DNA of 64,000 nucleotides from an uncultured Bacteroidota bacterium (GTDB lineage: Bacteria; Bacteroidota; Bacteroidia; Chitinophagales; Chitinophagaceae): assembly GCA_903905065.1 (NCBI GenBank), contig CAIVEW010000060.1, positions 1-64,000 of the forward strand, in the 5' to 3' direction. A program made the position numbers and the translations under genes. The notes under the pieces were generated by a model, which was given only the letters and a program-made list of their open reading frames with translations, was not told where the DNA came from and ran no database searches. This document shows positions 18,873 through 28,131 of the stretch, piece by piece; the stretch's first letter is position 1; each line of letters begins with the position of its first letter.

Positions 18873-19402
18873 GCTTTTGCCTTTATCATGATGCTCACGG
18901 TGAGTTTGTCACTCATCATCATGCTGCTGCCACCAACTCCGAAATCACGGCGGTTCAGTTCAAATCTGCCTTTAAACTCTCCATCATTCCCATTTTTGGT
19001 AAACTCGAAAGGAAACTCGACCTGCTTGGTTACACCCTTTATCGTGATATTGAATATTCCGGAATACTTGCCGTCTTTTGCGTAGAGTTTCGTTGACTTC
19101 ATGTCTATAACCTTGTACTTATCCGAGTCAAAGTATTGCTCCTCCTGCAGGTCTTTGTCGCGCTTATCAATGCCTGTTTTGATGGTTGTCACGTCAACGG
19201 ACGCGCTCAAGGAACTTTTCGCGAGATCCGAAGGATTAAAAACGAGATTTGCTTTCAGGCCGGTGAACCTGCCAGTTACGGTAAGGCCGGCATTTTTGAT
19301 CTTGAACGACACCTCATACTCCGCCGGCTTCCATGTTTGACCAAAAACAATTGAGGGAACGATTATCATTGCCAACATCCATACCAAAAATATCTTTTTC
19401 AT
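18869..19402 (-). CDS. YceI family periplasmic protein
   Basis: 177 residues with signal peptide MKKIFLVWMLAMIIVPSIVFGQ. The lipocalin-like YceI pattern is present: YEVSFKIKNAGLTVTGRFTG, ASVDVTTIKTGIDKRDKDLQ, YFDSDKYKVIDMKS, GVTKQVEFPFEF and FELNRRDFGVG. YceI proteins bind isoprenoid-type amphiphiles such as polyprenyl chains in the periplasm. It is the last gene of the probable ribD-EamA-yigZ-queG-yceI run, 53 bp after queG, though it could also have its own promoter. Confidence 0.92.
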   Translation of the reverse strand: MKKIFLVWMLAMIIVPSIVFGQTWKPAEYEVSFKIKNAGLTVTGRFTGLKANLVFNPSDLAKSSLSASVDVTTIKTGIDKRDKDLQEEQYFDSDKYKVIDMKSTKLYAKDGKYSGIFNITIKGVTKQVEFPFEFTKNGNDGEFKGRFELNRRDFGVGGSSMMMSDKLTVSIMIKAKA

Positions 19403-19455
19403 AAACCAACCTTTTAACTATCAATGCAAAAACAATGCCGCTGTAATTTACGGCT

Positions 19456-20382
19456 TTAGTTTATGGCTTTGATGTTGCGTTGAATTCCTTTCCACTTCGC
19501 GCGCTTTAGTGGTGAGTTTTTTAACGTTTTATTGAAGGTCTCTTCGCTCATTTCCTCCCATTCTTTCAGCGAGAGGTTTAATATCTCCGGTAACGGATTG
19601 AAACGGAGTTCCGTGTTAGGTTTAGAGAACCGGTTCCACGGGCAAACATCCTGGCAAATATCACAGCCAAACATCCACCCTTCCATTTTGCTATGAAATT
19701 CAGAGGGGATCAGTGCATCTTTCAACTCTATGGTAAGGTAGGAAATACACTTGCCCGCGTCTATCTCTGTGGGCGATACAATGGCTTGCGTGGGGCAGGC
19801 GTCAATGCAGCGGGTGCATGTGCCGCAATGGTCGGTAGTGAATGGAGCATCAGCAATAAGGTCAAGGTCCGTAATTAACGTAGCTATGAAGAAAAAAGAA
19901 CCGGACTGCTTTGTCAGCACATTGCCATTCTTCCCTACCCAACCGAGGCCACTACGGACGGCCCAGCTACGCTCCAGCACGGGCGCGCTATCCACAAATC
20001 CGCGGCCATCTACTGCGCCTATGTTATCGGTAATAAACTGCAGTAGCTGATTAAGCTTGTCTTTAATGACATAATGATAGTCAGTGCCATAGGCATACTT
20101 AGCGATTTTGGGCGCGAGCGATTGTTGCTCTTCAGCTGGAAAATAATTGAGCAATAATGTTATCACCGACTTTGCGCCGGGCACCAATTTTCGCGGATCA
20201 ATGCGGAGATCAAAGTACCGCTCCATGTATTGCATGCCGCTTTGGTGGCCTTTGTTCAGCCATTGCTCCAGCCGCACGGCATCTTCGTCAAGTTGCACAG
20301 CCTTGGCTATGCCGCAGGAATTGAAGCCGAGGCGTGCGGCTTCAGTTTTGATGACATGTGTATTTTTTTCTGTGGATAACAA
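19456..20382 (-). CDS. queG: Epoxyqueuosine reductase
   Basis: 308 residues. It reduces epoxyqueuosine at position 34 of tRNAs to queuosine, using cobalamin and two [4Fe-4S] clusters. The cluster-binding motifs [16 protein letters not shown] and [13 protein letters not shown] are intact, as is the N-terminal GYRTDYHYV-like region (here [13 protein letters not shown]) and GWVGKNGN. It is close to the minimum length, lacking the C-terminal HEAT extension of some homologues. It starts 10 bp after yigZ ends, so the two are very likely cotranscribed. Confidence 0.96.
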   Translation of the reverse strand: MLSTEKNTHVIKTEAARLGFNSCGIAKAVQLDEDAVRLEQWLNKGHQSGMQYMERYFDLRIDPRKLVPGAKSVITLLLNYFPAEEQQSLAPKIAKYAYGTDYHYVIKDKLNQLLQFITDNIGAVDGRGFVDSAPVLERSWAVRSGLGWVGKNGNVLTKQSGSFFFIATLITDLDLIADAPFTTDHCGTCTRCIDACPTQAIVSPTEIDAGKCISYLTIELKDALIPSEFHSKMEGWMFGCDICQDVCPWNRFSKPNTELRFNPLPEILNLSLKEWEEMSEETFNKTLKNSPLKRAKWKGIQRNIKAIN

Positions 20383-20392
20383 TGATGGTTGT

Positions 20393-21010
20393 TTATTCTG
20401 CTACTGTCGGCTTCGTGATTGACACCCCACGAATTTCCGAAAGTCTTTGCACATATGCATCACTATGGTGGCGCGGGATGCCTGCATTGATCACACAGAA
20501 CAACTGCAAGTCTTGATTGTATATGGTTGCTTCCGCTTGTTTTAGAAGATATAGAACTTCCCCCATAGCCGGATAGTCAAAATTTATTTCATACAAATTT
20601 TCGATCCATTTTTCTGTTTTGGGGACTTGTTCCAGAGACATTGCGGTTGCAGTCTTGTAGGCATTTATTAGGCCTGGGACACCGAGCAGTGTACCACCAA
20701 AATATCTGACTACCACAACCAAAACATTAATAAGTCCCAGACTGTCTATCTGGCCAAGAATAGGTTTTCCGGCACTGCCGGATGGCTCACCATCATCAAC
20801 GGCCCGGTATTGTGCACCATCCGTGCCGATGCGATAAGCGTAGCAATGATGCACTGCTTTAGGATGCTCCTTCTTTAGTGCCTGCAACTTTTCCTTTACA
20901 TCTGCTGCTGAATAAACCGGATAAGAATAGGCAAGAAATTTACTGCCCCTGTCGCGGAAATCACCGGTACCCGCAGTGGCTATCGTTATGTATTTGTTTG
21001 AGTCGGTCAT
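20393..21010 (-). CDS. YigZ/IMPACT family protein
   Basis: 205 residues. The IMPACT N-terminal domain is recognisable: [34 protein letters not shown] and [22 protein letters not shown]. The shorter C-terminal DUF1949-like domain follows. Family members bind nucleic acids or ribosomes; the bacterial role is unsettled. Its ATG overlaps the TAA of the EamA gene by one base (TAATG), which suggests translational coupling. Confidence 0.93.
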   Translation of the reverse strand: MTDSNKYITIATAGTGDFRDRGSKFLAYSYPVYSAADVKEKLQALKKEHPKAVHHCYAYRIGTDGAQYRAVDDGEPSGSAGKPILGQIDSLGLINVLVVVVRYFGGTLLGVPGLINAYKTATAMSLEQVPKTEKWIENLYEINFDYPAMGEVLYLLKQAEATIYNQDLQLFCVINAGIPRHHSDAYVQRLSEIRGVSITKPTVAE

Positions 21011-21879
21011 TATTTATTACCAAGGGCAATGAGCAGGATAGCAATAACAGATAGTGCCATCCCAATTATACGTTTTGCGTTAACATGTTCTCTAAACAGC
21101 ACAATAGCCGTGAGCGCAGAAGCGGCAAGAATACCGATATTCAACACCGGAATAGACGCTGAGCTTTCCAGGAAGTTGCTATTAAGTGCGCGGATAAAAA
21201 AGTATATAGAAAAGTAATTTGGCACACCAACGCAGATACCCGCTACAAGATTTTTCCACTGGAGTTTAATTTTCTTAAGTGCGAGCAAAACGACAATAAG
21301 CATAAGGCCTGCCAATGCAGCTATGCCAAAAACAAATGTGGCGTAGGTAGCCTGCACATCGGCAGTGGCCAGGAAATGAAGTTGAACATAATTGGTGACC
21401 GTATCTAGAAATCCGCCACCGATAAAGATGAGGACTGGCCATAGCAGGCTTTGTGGCTTATGATCATCGCCTTCTACCCTGGTTGTAAGGTAAACAGCCG
21501 GGAATGCAAGTAACACACCAACAATTTTTGCTATAGTAGCATGTTCTTTATAAACGATCAGCGAGAACAGTACCGGGATAACCAAGGATAGTTTGCTGGC
21601 AATGATAGTAGTAGTAATGCCATCTACCCGTGTGCTGTAGGCCAGCATATTAAAAATGGCAATAAAGGCGCAGCCCATCACCACCCCCCAGGGCAGCCAG
21701 TCGGCATGGAGGGTGGCACCGCTGAAAGGAATATGGCCAATGGAGATGCAACCGGTAACCACACAAACGCAGTAATTGGCTACTATCGCCTGCAGTGTAT
21801 CTATCTTATACTTCGGGAAAAGTTTAAAGAGGACAGAAATGACAACGTTTAGTAAAATGGTAGCAATAAGGTAGAACAT
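21010..21879 (-). CDS. EamA/DMT-family transporter
   Basis: 289 residues with about ten hydrophobic helices in two repeats, as in drug/metabolite transporters. Typical segments are YSTRVDGITTTIIASKLSLVIPVLFSLIVYKE at the first EamA repeat boundary and ASIPVLNIGILAASALTAIVLFREHVNAKRIIGMAL at the second. Inner-membrane permease of unknown substrate. It lies between ribD and yigZ on the same strand, with a heptamer-like AAAAGTC repeat in the 56-bp gap upstream. Confidence 0.88.
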   Translation of the reverse strand: MFYLIATILLNVVISVLFKLFPKYKIDTLQAIVANYCVCVVTGCISIGHIPFSGATLHADWLPWGVVMGCAFIAIFNMLAYSTRVDGITTTIIASKLSLVIPVLFSLIVYKEHATIAKIVGVLLAFPAVYLTTRVEGDDHKPQSLLWPVLIFIGGGFLDTVTNYVQLHFLATADVQATYATFVFGIAALAGLMLIVVLLALKKIKLQWKNLVAGICVGVPNYFSIYFFIRALNSNFLESSASIPVLNIGILAASALTAIVLFREHVNAKRIIGMALSVIAILLIALGNK

Positions 21880-21892
21880 GTTTCAAATTCAA

Positions 21893-21921
21893 AAAAGTCA
21901 AAAGTCAAAAAATCAAAAATC
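21893..21921. repeat. Short AAAAGTC/AAAAATC tandem repeat
   Basis: Two perfect aaaagtc units, one 8-base unit aaaaaatc and one aaaaatc, filling the gap between ribD and the EamA gene. Confidence 0.75.
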
Positions 21922-21935
21922 GTGTGCTGCAGCGT

Positions 21936-23006
21936 TTATAGGTCCATTCCCTGCACGTAAGGATAATCACTCACCTTGTTAACTGACACGCGCAAAGTAT
22001 CGGCCCCCACTTTTGAAGTGAAAGCAGGCATATCGCTTTTCAAGGAAGGAGCAGGAATGCCATCCTTGATAGCGATTTCCCCAGTAAAAATCCTAGCCTC
22101 ATCCCACAGTCCTGCATCGATGAAACTATTCAACAGCGCGGCGCCACCTTCTATTATCAGGGATAATATCTTCGCGTCAAATAATTTGTGCATCAAAGCT
22201 GGCAACAGGCCGTCACCGAAAGGCAGGCGAACGGAGTGGACGTTACCCAGCAATATTTCTTTTTGCTCATTTACGATCCAGGTCGCAGCCTTGTTGTCAT
22301 ACACATGGTTTGTATGCGGCACTTTAAGATCCCTGTCGAGTACAATGCGGAGCGGTTGTTTACCCTCATAAAGTCTTGCCGTAAGTTCAGGATTATCATT
22401 GATGGCTGTGGTGGTCCCGACCATTATCGCGGCTTCTTCTGTCCGCCACCTATGCGAAAGCGTTTGTGCCTCAATGCCGGTTATCTGCAATCGGCTCCTA
22501 TCGGCCGGCGCAATAAAACCATCAGCTGACTGCGCCCACTTCAAAATAATATAGGGCCGTTTTTGTTTGTGAAAACAAAAGAAACGCCTGTTTACCCACA
22601 ATCCTTCATTTTCAAGTATGCCTGTTTCTACTTCTATACCTACGTTCTTCAATATGCGTATTCCCTGCCCATCCACTTTTTCAAAGGGGTCTTTGTTGGC
22701 GATCACCACCTTTTTTACCCTTTCTTCCACCAGCCTGTCGGCACAAGGTGGTGTCATACCAAAATGTGCGCAAGGCTCCAGGTTCACATACATCGTACTT
22801 TCCGGTATCAGGTGTTTATCGGCAGAGGAAACATTCCTGAGGCAATTAACCTCCGCATGATCCGCACCATAGTAATGATGCCACCCCCCGCCTATTACGC
22901 GGCCATTGCACACCAGTAGAGCGCCGACCATAGGATTGGGCGCAGTGTGGCCTTTCGCGCGTTGCGCAAGATCAAAGCATTGCTTTATATATGCCTCGTG
23001 CCTCAT
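21936..23006 (-). CDS. ribD: Riboflavin biosynthesis deaminase/reductase
   Basis: 356 residues. Bifunctional: it deaminates the pyrimidine intermediate and then reduces its ribosyl side chain, two steps of riboflavin synthesis. The N-terminal deaminase zinc site is GADHAEVNC and EPCAHFGMTPPC. The C-terminal reductase region includes RPYIILKWAQSADGFIAP, IMVGTTTAINDNPELTARL and LIIEGGAALLNSFIDAGLWDE. First gene of a five-gene minus-strand run, divergent from prmC across 48 bp. No FMN riboswitch is visible in that gap. Confidence 0.96.
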   Translation of the reverse strand: MRHEAYIKQCFDLAQRAKGHTAPNPMVGALLVCNGRVIGGGWHHYYGADHAEVNCLRNVSSADKHLIPESTMYVNLEPCAHFGMTPPCADRLVEERVKKVVIANKDPFEKVDGQGIRILKNVGIEVETGILENEGLWVNRRFFCFHKQKRPYIILKWAQSADGFIAPADRSRLQITGIEAQTLSHRWRTEEAAIMVGTTTAINDNPELTARLYEGKQPLRIVLDRDLKVPHTNHVYDNKAATWIVNEQKEILLGNVHSVRLPFGDGLLPALMHKLFDAKILSLIIEGGAALLNSFIDAGLWDEARIFTGEIAIKDGIPAPSLKSDMPAFTSKVGADTLRVSVNKVSDYPYVQGMDL

Positions 23007-23042
23007 CCGGACGCTAAATTAGTTAAATAAACGCACTGGGGT

Positions 23043-23050
23043 TATCTTTA
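23043..23050 (+). promoter_or_regulatory. Near-consensus -7 box of prmC
   Basis: TATCTTTA differs from TAnnTTTG only in the last base and ends 4 nt before the prmC ATG. Confidence 0.35.
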
Positions 23051-23054
23051 CCTC

Positions 23055-23993
23055 ATGCTCACTTACAGCCAGGCCTTTTACCAGCTTAAAGACAGATTAA
23101 AACAATTGTACGATGCGGACGAAGCCGCGGCAGTGGCACACCTTTTCCTGGAATTTATTACCGGGCTAAATAAATCGGACAGGCTGCTGAAGAAAGATAC
23201 TTTATTTACGGAGCGGCAACAGGAGCAATTTGATGCTAAATCGAAACAACTGACCAAGGGAAAGCCGATACAATATGTTACCAACAGTGCATGGTTCATG
23301 GGCAGGGAATTTCTTGTAAATGAGAGCGTGCTGATACCCAGGCCGGAGACCGAGGAACTGGTGCAATGGATTTTGGAAAATTCAAAATTGAAAATTCAAA
23401 ATTCAAAACCTGCAATGGAGGGGGTTGCCGGTTCACGGGAGCGACTTCGTGTGCTGGATATTGGGGCCGGGAGTGGGTGTATTGGATTGTCGCTGGCGAG
23501 ACTGTTGCCGGATGCTGTTGTGACCTGTGCTGATGTAAGCAAAGATGCCATGGAGGTATTAAAAACGAATATTGAATGGGTGCTGACCGCAGGCGAAAAA
23601 AAGAAAGGGCTGGACAATATTACGCTGAAAACAATTGATTTTTTGAATGAGACACAACGAAACAAGCAGCTTGGACGTTATGAGCTTATTGTGTCTAATC
23701 CGCCATATATACCCGCAAGCGAGAAAGTGAACATGCATAAGAATGTAAAGGACCATGAGCCATCGATTGCCTTGTTTGTTCCGGACAATGATGCGTTGGT
23801 GTTTTACCGGGCAATTGCGGCTTTTGGAAAGGATCATCTGAGCGACAACGGTTATATTTATTGCGAATTAGATGCCGGGCATGCAGAGGCTTGCAAAGTG
23901 CTTTTTGAAGAGCAGGGATACAATGATGTGGAGATAAAGAAGGATGTGCATGGGAACTGGCGGATGCTGAGGGCAAATGGGTTAAAGGGTTAA
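23055..23993 (+). CDS. prmC: Release factor glutamine methyltransferase with repeat-encoded insert
   Basis: 312 residues. It methylates the GGQ glutamine of peptide-chain release factors using SAM. Motifs: RPETEELVQWIL, SAM-binding VLDIGAGSGCIGLSLA, and the catalytic NPPYIP in ELIVSNPPYIPASEK. Between RPETEELVQWIL and the SAM motif lies an extra stretch of about 20 residues (ENSKLKIQNSK then PAMEGVAGSRE). Its first part is encoded by four copies of the heptamer AAAATTS at 23377-23404. The insert sits in a linker, keeps the frame and leaves all motifs intact. Next gene 23 bp downstream. Confidence 0.95.
   Translation: MLTYSQAFYQLKDRLKQLYDADEAAAVAHLFLEFITGLNKSDRLLKKDTLFTERQQEQFDAKSKQLTKGKPIQYVTNSAWFMGREFLVNESVLIPRPETEELVQWILENSKLKIQNSKPAMEGVAGSRERLRVLDIGAGSGCIGLSLARLLPDAVVTCADVSKDAMEVLKTNIEWVLTAGEKKKGLDNITLKTIDFLNETQRNKQLGRYELIVSNPPYIPASEKVNMHKNVKDHEPSIALFVPDNDALVFYRAIAAFGKDHLSDNGYIYCELDAGHAEACKVLFEEQGYNDVEIKKDVHGNWRMLRANGLKG
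23377..23404. repeat. In-frame heptamer repeat AAAATTS, 4 copies, inside prmC
   Basis: Units aaaattc, aaaattg, aaaattc, aaaattc in direct succession. They encode roughly residues 108-117 of PrmC. Confidence 0.93.
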
Positions 23994-24016
23994 CTGGGTA
24001 AGAGGTTAAAAAGTTA
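23979..24016. repeat. Degenerate GGGTTAA-type repeat
   Basis: Five tandem near-repeats of gggttaa/aaagttaa span the prmC stop and run up to the next ATG. Confidence 0.6.
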
Positions 24017-25351
24017 ATGATAGCGAACTTCAGCAGGCGGGACAAAATATTCATCGGCATAGTAGTGCTGGTGCATGTTGCATTTTTTTTGCTGGCGTGC
24101 ATGTATAAGCGCATATACATGGGCGATTCGTTTGAGTATATCTACGAGGCCCTGAATATCAAAAGGTATTTCTTCTTCTACAGTGGCAACCCCGCGATGC
24201 CAATTGTCCCGGAATATATGACGCAGCGGCAGCCGGGCTATCCATTTTTTCTACTGGCGGTTTACCTGTTTACCGTCAATAACTGGTTTGTGCTTGTGCT
24301 GCAGAACCTACTCTCGGTTTTCAACATCTATTATGCGAGGAAGACGTTTGTCAAAATGGGCTATAACGAAAAGTACGACTGGCTGTTGCTGCTATTGATC
24401 ATTGCCTATCCTGCCCAATTTATCAATGCGAATACAATTGCCCCCGATATTTTGCTGCAAACCTTTACGCTGTTCTATTTCGGCAGCTTTGTGCGGCTGC
24501 TCCAGGACAAGGAACTCAAATATGCCATCTGGATGAGCCTGGCACTTGTGGCCGGGCTGTTCGTGAAACCTGTGCTCTACCCTTTTGTTATCGTTCATGT
24601 ATCTATCATTATCGGACTGGGCATATACCAAAGAGCGGCCCTGCAGCGGATCGTTGTTGTGGCGATCATTCCACTTTGCGCGGTGCTGTGTTGTAATTAT
24701 AGCAACTACACCCGCACCGGAAAATTTCACTTTACCAGCAATCAATCTTTTAACGCGGTCTATTATTACTATTCCTACTTCAGCAACAAGGAGGGGGCTG
24801 ATAGTGCAGCTAAATTTTTACAAAAAGAACGCAGGGATATTGCATCCATACCTGAGTACAAAGACCGCTATGATTATGCCAATGAGCGCGGAATGAGCCT
24901 GCTGAAACAGAACTTCTTCCCCTATATGGTGTATCATTTAAAAAACAGCGCCAGGATATTTATAGAACCCGGCAAAGCAGAGATGGACCTTTTTACCGGC
25001 AAACTCACCTATGGCAAGCTCTACAACAAGCAGCAAACCGGGTTCTTCGCAACATTAAAAAACAAGGGGGCATCCGGTATGCGTGGGTATATTTCAAACA
25101 ATCCTTCTTTGCCAATTGTGCTGTTAGTGTTTTTATTCAATTGCGTGCGATTAATTGGCCTTATTGCTTTTCTATTCAAACGGGATATACATTGGCTGAT
25201 CAGGTTGTTTACTTTTATATTGCTGGCGTACTTTGCTATTGCAGCGGGCCCCATTTCGAATACAAGATATTTCTTACCCGTATCACTGATAACTATTGGC
25301 GCTGCGACTATGGGGTATATGGGCATTTTACAAAAACGGGCAACCACATAA
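24017..25351 (+). CDS. GT-C-like polytopic membrane protein
   Basis: 444 residues, about ten transmembrane helices. The first periplasmic loop carries GDSFEYIYEAL and then QRQPGYPFFLLAVY, a layout like the GT39/ArnT class of GT-C glycosyltransferases, which use polyprenyl-phosphate sugars and keep acidic catalytic residues in this loop. Substrate unknown. It directly abuts the next gene (TAA followed at once by ATG), and the two share the same plan, so they are probably a coupled pair acting in cell-surface glycan or lipid modification. Assignment to GT-C is by topology and motif only. Confidence 0.6.
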   Translation: MIANFSRRDKIFIGIVVLVHVAFFLLACMYKRIYMGDSFEYIYEALNIKRYFFFYSGNPAMPIVPEYMTQRQPGYPFFLLAVYLFTVNNWFVLVLQNLLSVFNIYYARKTFVKMGYNEKYDWLLLLLIIAYPAQFINANTIAPDILLQTFTLFYFGSFVRLLQDKELKYAIWMSLALVAGLFVKPVLYPFVIVHVSIIIGLGIYQRAALQRIVVVAIIPLCAVLCCNYSNYTRTGKFHFTSNQSFNAVYYYYSYFSNKEGADSAAKFLQKERRDIASIPEYKDRYDYANERGMSLLKQNFFPYMVYHLKNSARIFIEPGKAEMDLFTGKLTYGKLYNKQQTGFFATLKNKGASGMRGYISNNPSLPIVLLVFLFNCVRLIGLIAFLFKRDIHWLIRLFTFILLAYFAIAAGPISNTRYFLPVSLITIGAATMGYMGILQKRATT

Positions 25352-26887
25352 ATGCAGGCGATAAAGAAATACATACCCTTCTTTTCATCAGCGCTGCTGA
25401 TGTGGGTGGCGCTGTACATCATTTACCCGCATTATCAATATTATATAGACCCGGATGGGACGGCCTACCTCACTATCTCTAAACGCTACGCCAGCGGAGA
25501 TTACCACCGGGCAATAAACGGCTACTGGAGCCCGTGGAGTTGCTGGCTGACCGCACTGCTGATAAAAACTGGCATAGCGGCGATACCCGCATCTGTAATC
25601 ATTAATTCGATAGGAGCTGCCGGCTTTCTATTTATTTCGCAATCTTTCTTTTTGAAGTTTGGTATTGAGCGAAAGATGCAGTGGTTGTTCAACGTCACAC
25701 TGGCTTTTTTCCTGTGCTATGCGGTTTTCTGGCAGTCGTTTGACGATCTGTGGGAATGTTTCTTTTTGCTTGGTACACTTCATATTATGCTCTCTGAAGG
25801 CTTTTCGGCAAAACCTGGGTTGTGGATAGGTAGCGGATTTATTGGAACGCTAGCTTACTTTGCCAAAGCCTATTCATTTCCGTTCTTTATACTCAACACA
25901 ATTTGCTGCTGCTATCTTATTGATAAGAAACAATGGCTTAAAATATCAGCAACGGCGATAGGTGCGATGGTTTTATGCAGCCTGCCCTGGATATGGCTGT
26001 TGCATAAAAAATATGGCATTTGGACAACGTCCACAGCAGGAACGCTGAATACATCCTGGTACCTGGTCGGGCATCCTCACTGGAAGGAAGGGATCGATCT
26101 GCTATTGCCTCCACCCTACCCCGACAGCCCCAGCTACTGGGAAGACCCTTGGTTTGTAAATGGCGCTACACCACATTTCTGGAATTCGTGGCATTTATTT
26201 GGATTGCAGTTGCTTCGGATAGGCCTGAATATCTGGAAGTTCATTGTCAGTAGTTTTCAATTGTCTGTTTTTTTTATTGTTATTGTGGGATATGCGAAAT
26301 GGAATGTTATATGGAAGCGTGGTGCGCCTATAGCTAAAGAGCAACGAGTACTCATGCTTTCTTTCTTGTTATTTACAATTGGTTACATTTTGGTCAATTT
26401 TGAATCCCGTTATCTGTGGTATATGGTACCATTGAGTATGGTGATGGGCGTTTCTATGTTAGAAAACATATTCAAAGAAAAACTCAGTTCGATATTGTTG
26501 GTCGCATTTTCATTAAGCTTCGTTGTCTACCCGGTGTGGACGATGCGAAAAATATTCAACGAAGGGGCAAAGGAGTTTGAAACAGCCGAACAAATAAAGG
26601 CTCAAAAAATCAACGGCTCGTTTACCTGTAGCGCCTACCCGGGCGTGAGTATGCAACGGGTGGAAAGGCTTGCTTATTTCTCCGGTATGCAGCTGTACTG
26701 CCTCCCTGATAATTTTGCGACAGAAGAAAACCTCTTACGTGATATGAATCGTTACCATGTGAATTACATGTTTTATTCGGGGGTATCTCCACATGAGCAC
26801 ATCCTCCTGGACGAACTATGGCAGTCATATCCCGATGTTACTTATGGCCATATCGAAGGAACGAAGATTTTCAAAATAAATCCATAG
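25352..26887 (+). CDS. GT-C-like polytopic membrane protein, second
   Basis: 511 residues, about ten transmembrane helices. The N-terminal loop IDPDGTAYLTISKRYASGD followed by AINGYWSPWSCWLTALLI has the D-x-D-like acidic motif and aromatic W-S-P pattern of large GT-C-type membrane proteins; the C-terminal 100 residues form a soluble domain. Probably an inner-membrane glycosyltransferase, acceptor unknown. ATG follows the previous stop without a gap, which suggests coupling. Followed by a heptamer repeat and the fbaB promoter. Confidence 0.58.
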   Translation: MQAIKKYIPFFSSALLMWVALYIIYPHYQYYIDPDGTAYLTISKRYASGDYHRAINGYWSPWSCWLTALLIKTGIAAIPASVIINSIGAAGFLFISQSFFLKFGIERKMQWLFNVTLAFFLCYAVFWQSFDDLWECFFLLGTLHIMLSEGFSAKPGLWIGSGFIGTLAYFAKAYSFPFFILNTICCCYLIDKKQWLKISATAIGAMVLCSLPWIWLLHKKYGIWTTSTAGTLNTSWYLVGHPHWKEGIDLLLPPPYPDSPSYWEDPWFVNGATPHFWNSWHLFGLQLLRIGLNIWKFIVSSFQLSVFFIVIVGYAKWNVIWKRGAPIAKEQRVLMLSFLLFTIGYILVNFESRYLWYMVPLSMVMGVSMLENIFKEKLSSILLVAFSLSFVVYPVWTMRKIFNEGAKEFETAEQIKAQKINGSFTCSAYPGVSMQRVERLAYFSGMQLYCLPDNFATEENLLRDMNRYHVNYMFYSGVSPHEHILLDELWQSYPDVTYGHIEGTKIFKINP

Positions 26888-26926
26888 TCTTTCCGTGCCA
26901 AAAAAAGATATTCATCCGGCTTGATT

Positions 26927-26954
26927 TGACTTTTCACTTTTGACTTTTCACTTT
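26927..26954. repeat. Heptamer tandem repeat TSACTTT, 4 copies
   Basis: tgacttt, tcacttt, tgacttt, tcacttt in direct succession. The TTTG at 26939-26942, formed at a unit junction, is positioned as the -33 element for fbaB. Confidence 0.9.
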
Positions 26955-26968
26955 TTAAGATACCTTTG
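26939..26968 (+). promoter_or_regulatory. fbaB promoter
   Basis: TTTG at 26939-26942 and TACCTTTG at 26961-26968, with an 18-bp spacer, match the Bacteroidota -33/-7 consensus. The -33 element lies within a heptamer repeat. Confidence 0.75.
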
Positions 26969-26998
26969 CAGCCTAATTATAAAAACCTAAACACATAT

Positions 26999-28057
26999 AT
27001 GTCAGCAAACAAAATTCATGAGTTATTGGGCGATAAGGCCGAGTACTATTTGGGCCATACCAGCAAGACCATCGACAAATCTGCATTGCACCTGCCTTCG
27101 TCTAAACATCTTGATGATGTGTGGACGCAGAGTAACCGCAATGTGCAGACACTGCGCAGCATCAGTACACTTATGAATCATGGCCGCCTGGCGGGTTCCG
27201 GTTATGTTTCTATCCTCCCGGTTGACCAGGGTATAGAGCATAGCGGTGGCGCTTCTTTCGCGCCAAACCCCATTTATTTTGACCCTGAAAATATTGTGAA
27301 GCTGGCTATTGAGGGTGGCTGTAATGCTGTCGCATCTACTTATGGTGTGCTTGGCTCTGTGGCTCGTAAGTATGCTCATAAAATACCGTTCATTGTAAAA
27401 GTGAACCATAATGAATTCCTCACTTACCCCAATAAGTTCGACCAGATCATGTTTGGCACCATTAAGGATGCGTGGAACATGGGAGCGGTAGCCGTGGGCG
27501 CTACTATTTATTTTGGTTCGGAGGAAAGCGGCCGCCAGATAGTGGAAGTGGCGAAAGCGTTTGAATATGCACATGAGCTGGGTATGGCTACTGTGCTGTG
27601 GTGCTATCTGCGCAACAATGGCTTTAAGAAAGACGGCGTAGATTATTCGACTGCTGCAGACCTTACGGGGCAGGCCAATCACCTGGGCGTAACCATCCAA
27701 GCGGACATCATCAAGCAGAAATTGCCAACAAATAACGGTGGTTACAACGCAATCAGCTTCGGCAAGACCAGCAAACTCGTTTACGAAAAACTGACTACCG
27801 ACCACCCGATAGACCTTTGCCGTTACCAGGTAGCTAACTGCTACATGGGCCGTGTAGGGCTTATCAATTCGGGCGGGGAATCTAAGGGCGCTACCGATAT
27901 GGCTGAAGCAGTAATGACCGCAGTTGTGAACAAGCGTGCAGGTGGCATGGGCCTCATCAGCGGCCGCAAGGCATTCCAGAAACCAATGGGTGAAGGAGTG
28001 TCGCTGCTGAATACCATACAAGATGTGTATCTTGATGGTTCTGTGACTATTGCGTAA
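26999..28057 (+). CDS. fbaB: Class I fructose-bisphosphate aldolase, DhnA type
   Basis: 352 residues from the ATG at 26999. It interconverts fructose-1,6-bisphosphate with dihydroxyacetone phosphate and glyceraldehyde-3-phosphate through a Schiff base. The sequence follows E. coli FbaB closely: [70 protein letters not shown] and [18 protein letters not shown]. The lysines in ADIIKQK are the likely active-site candidates, but I cannot fix which one. Monocistronic: strong promoter before, terminator after. Confidence 0.96.
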   Translation: MSANKIHELLGDKAEYYLGHTSKTIDKSALHLPSSKHLDDVWTQSNRNVQTLRSISTLMNHGRLAGSGYVSILPVDQGIEHSGGASFAPNPIYFDPENIVKLAIEGGCNAVASTYGVLGSVARKYAHKIPFIVKVNHNEFLTYPNKFDQIMFGTIKDAWNMGAVAVGATIYFGSEESGRQIVEVAKAFEYAHELGMATVLWCYLRNNGFKKDGVDYSTAADLTGQANHLGVTIQADIIKQKLPTNNGGYNAISFGKTSKLVYEKLTTDHPIDLCRYQVANCYMGRVGLINSGGESKGATDMAEAVMTAVVNKRAGGMGLISGRKAFQKPMGEGVSLLNTIQDVYLDGSVTIA

Positions 28058-28059
28058 GG

Positions 28060-28073
28060 TAGTCGTGAGTCGT
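28060..28073. repeat. Two RAGTCGT-like heptamers
   Basis: tagtcgt and gagtcgt follow the fbaB stop, then aagttcg; the unit matches the long array at 11188-11248. Confidence 0.6.
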
Positions 28074-28131
28074 AAGTTCGCGGATAGATAGTAATTAGCA
28101 GATAGTCGCGATACCACATAATACATTAGAT

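Noticed and set aside
22950-23054. FMN riboswitch before ribD
   Set aside because: Only 48 bp separate ribD from prmC and none of the conserved riboswitch blocks are visible.
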